A DNA stretch of 5,126 nt, taken from an uncultured Opitutia bacterium (GTDB lineage Bacteria > Verrucomicrobiota > Verrucomicrobiia > Opitutales > UBA953). The notes under the pieces are model-generated. The model saw only the letters and a program-made list of their open reading frames with translations. It was not told the DNA's origin and made no database searches. Positions 4,501-5,126 of the stretch are shown here, one piece after another (position 1 is the first letter of the stretch; each line of letters opens with the position of its first letter). A program made the translations under genes and the position numbers. The stretch spans positions 1-5,126 of the forward strand of contig CAIKRN010000196.1 of assembly GCA_903829855.1 (NCBI GenBank), in the 5' to 3' direction.

Positions 4501-5126
4501 ATGGTTCGGTTCCAAGGATACGGCCGGTTGACACGCGGGGCGGGTATCGCCCTGGCGGGTACCGCCCTGCTCTTCCTAGCGGACCGGCTCGGTTACGTGG
4601 ACATCAACGTGATGCTGGCGGCGAAGATACTCTGCCAGGTGTACGTGCTCTTCCGAGTCCTACGGGCACGCATCAGCTTTCTTTATCTCCTGATCTGGGG
4701 ACCGCTGGCGTATCTCCTGCCTATCCCGACCGCGTTACTCTTCTTCCTCTTCGGTGGACGGAAGCACTCATCGCTGGCCGAAGCCAAGAAAGAGGTCAAT
4801 CGCGTGGCCTGGCGCCTCAGCGACGAGCCGGATTTTGGCGGCAACCGTTTCAAACTCCTGGGAGATCGCCATGGCCGCGATACGCTCGAGGCGCTGCGCA
4901 CCCAGATTCGCGGCGCACGCCGCCGCATCAGCATCTCTACTTATGCCCTTGAGAACGACGCCGTGGGTAAGGAAATCATTAGCCTACTCACCGCTCGGGC
5001 CCGTGAAGGCATTGAAGTGCGACTCCTGGTTGATGCCATCGGTAGTTTCGGGATACCCTTGCGACTCTGCCGGCCTCTGAAACGTGCGGGAGGCCTGGTC
5101 GCCACATTCAACCCAGTCTTGCCAAC
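4501..5126 (+). CDS. Phospholipase D superfamily protein, probably cardiolipin synthase, C-terminus cut by window edge
   Basis: An uninterrupted frame from ATG 4501 to the right edge gives 208 residues. An in-frame TAG at 4489 fixes 4501 as the first possible ATG. The N-terminus is hydrophobic: likely membrane segments at about 12-27 (GIALAGTALLFLA), about 35-52 and about 59-85 (with WGPLAYLLPIPTALLFFLFG). This resembles the membrane anchor of cardiolipin synthases. Residues 112-208 match the start of a PLD catalytic domain: FGGNRFKLLGDRHGRDTLEAL, then RRISISTYALENDAVGKEI, then AREGIEVRLLVDAIGS and an L..AGG..ATFNP segment. In this family that segment is followed shortly by the first HxKxxxxD motif, which would lie beyond the window, so catalytic competence cannot be judged. 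Cardiolipin synthases join two phosphatidylglycerols, or a related pair, at the inner membrane. Another PLD-type membrane enzyme remains possible. Confidence 0.85.
   Translation, partial: MVRFQGYGRLTRGAGIALAGTALLFLADRLGYVDINVMLAAKILCQVYVLFRVLRARISFLYLLIWGPLAYLLPIPTALLFFLFGGRKHSSLAEAKKEVNRVAWRLSDEPDFGGNRFKLLGDRHGRDTLEALRTQIRGARRRISISTYALENDAVGKEIISLLTARAREGIEVRLLVDAIGSFGIPLRLCRPLKRAGGLVATFNPVLP

Noticed and set aside
4482..4952. Plus-strand frame starting at ATG 4482 next to the terminator
   Set aside because: It overlaps the PLD-family frame, which has membrane segments and conserved PLD signatures, while this product is Arg/Pro/Gly-rich and unrecognisable.

Overview
This is a GC-rich (by eye around 60%) bacterial chromosome segment holding core translation genes plus a cell-wall enzyme. 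Nothing in it looks mobile. The protein sequences and the gene order IF3, cell-wall amidase, ribosomal protein S1 suggest Verrucomicrobiota, probably an Opitutae-like member. That assignment is inference from family resemblance, not from a search.

Layout. The left edge carries the start of rpmI (ribosomal protein L35) on the minus strand, cut by the window boundary. A 175-bp divergent intergenic region (119-293) with inverted repeats separates it from a plus-strand series. That series is a PrxQ/Bcp-like peroxiredoxin (294-770), infC for initiation factor IF3 (861-1532), a secreted N-acetylmuramoyl-L-alanine amidase (1537-2505, GTG start), and rpsA for a six-domain ribosomal protein S1 (2695-4413). 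A strong intrinsic terminator (4437-4464) follows rpsA. A further plus-strand gene begins at 4501 and runs off the right edge; it encodes the N-terminal part of a phospholipase-D/cardiolipin-synthase-type membrane enzyme.

How the genes fit together. infC and the amidase are four to five bases from overlapping and are almost certainly cotranscribed. rpsA follows after a 189-bp leader with no visible terminator before it, so read-through into rpsA is possible and the terminator after rpsA would end the unit. IF3 and S1 both act on the 30S subunit at initiation, and L35 belongs to the 50S. The amidase and the cardiolipin-synthase-like protein act at the envelope. The usual bacterial infC-rpmI-rplT operon is broken here: infC and rpmI point away from each other with a peroxiredoxin gene between them.

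No CRISPR array, tRNA, rRNA, insertion sequence or exotic defence-type system is visible. The points worth a second look are the split IF3/L35 locus, the near absence of Shine-Dalgarno sequences, the Ser/Gly linker and terminal peptide on S1, and the atypical peroxiredoxin active site. No stretch over 300 bases lacks a gene.
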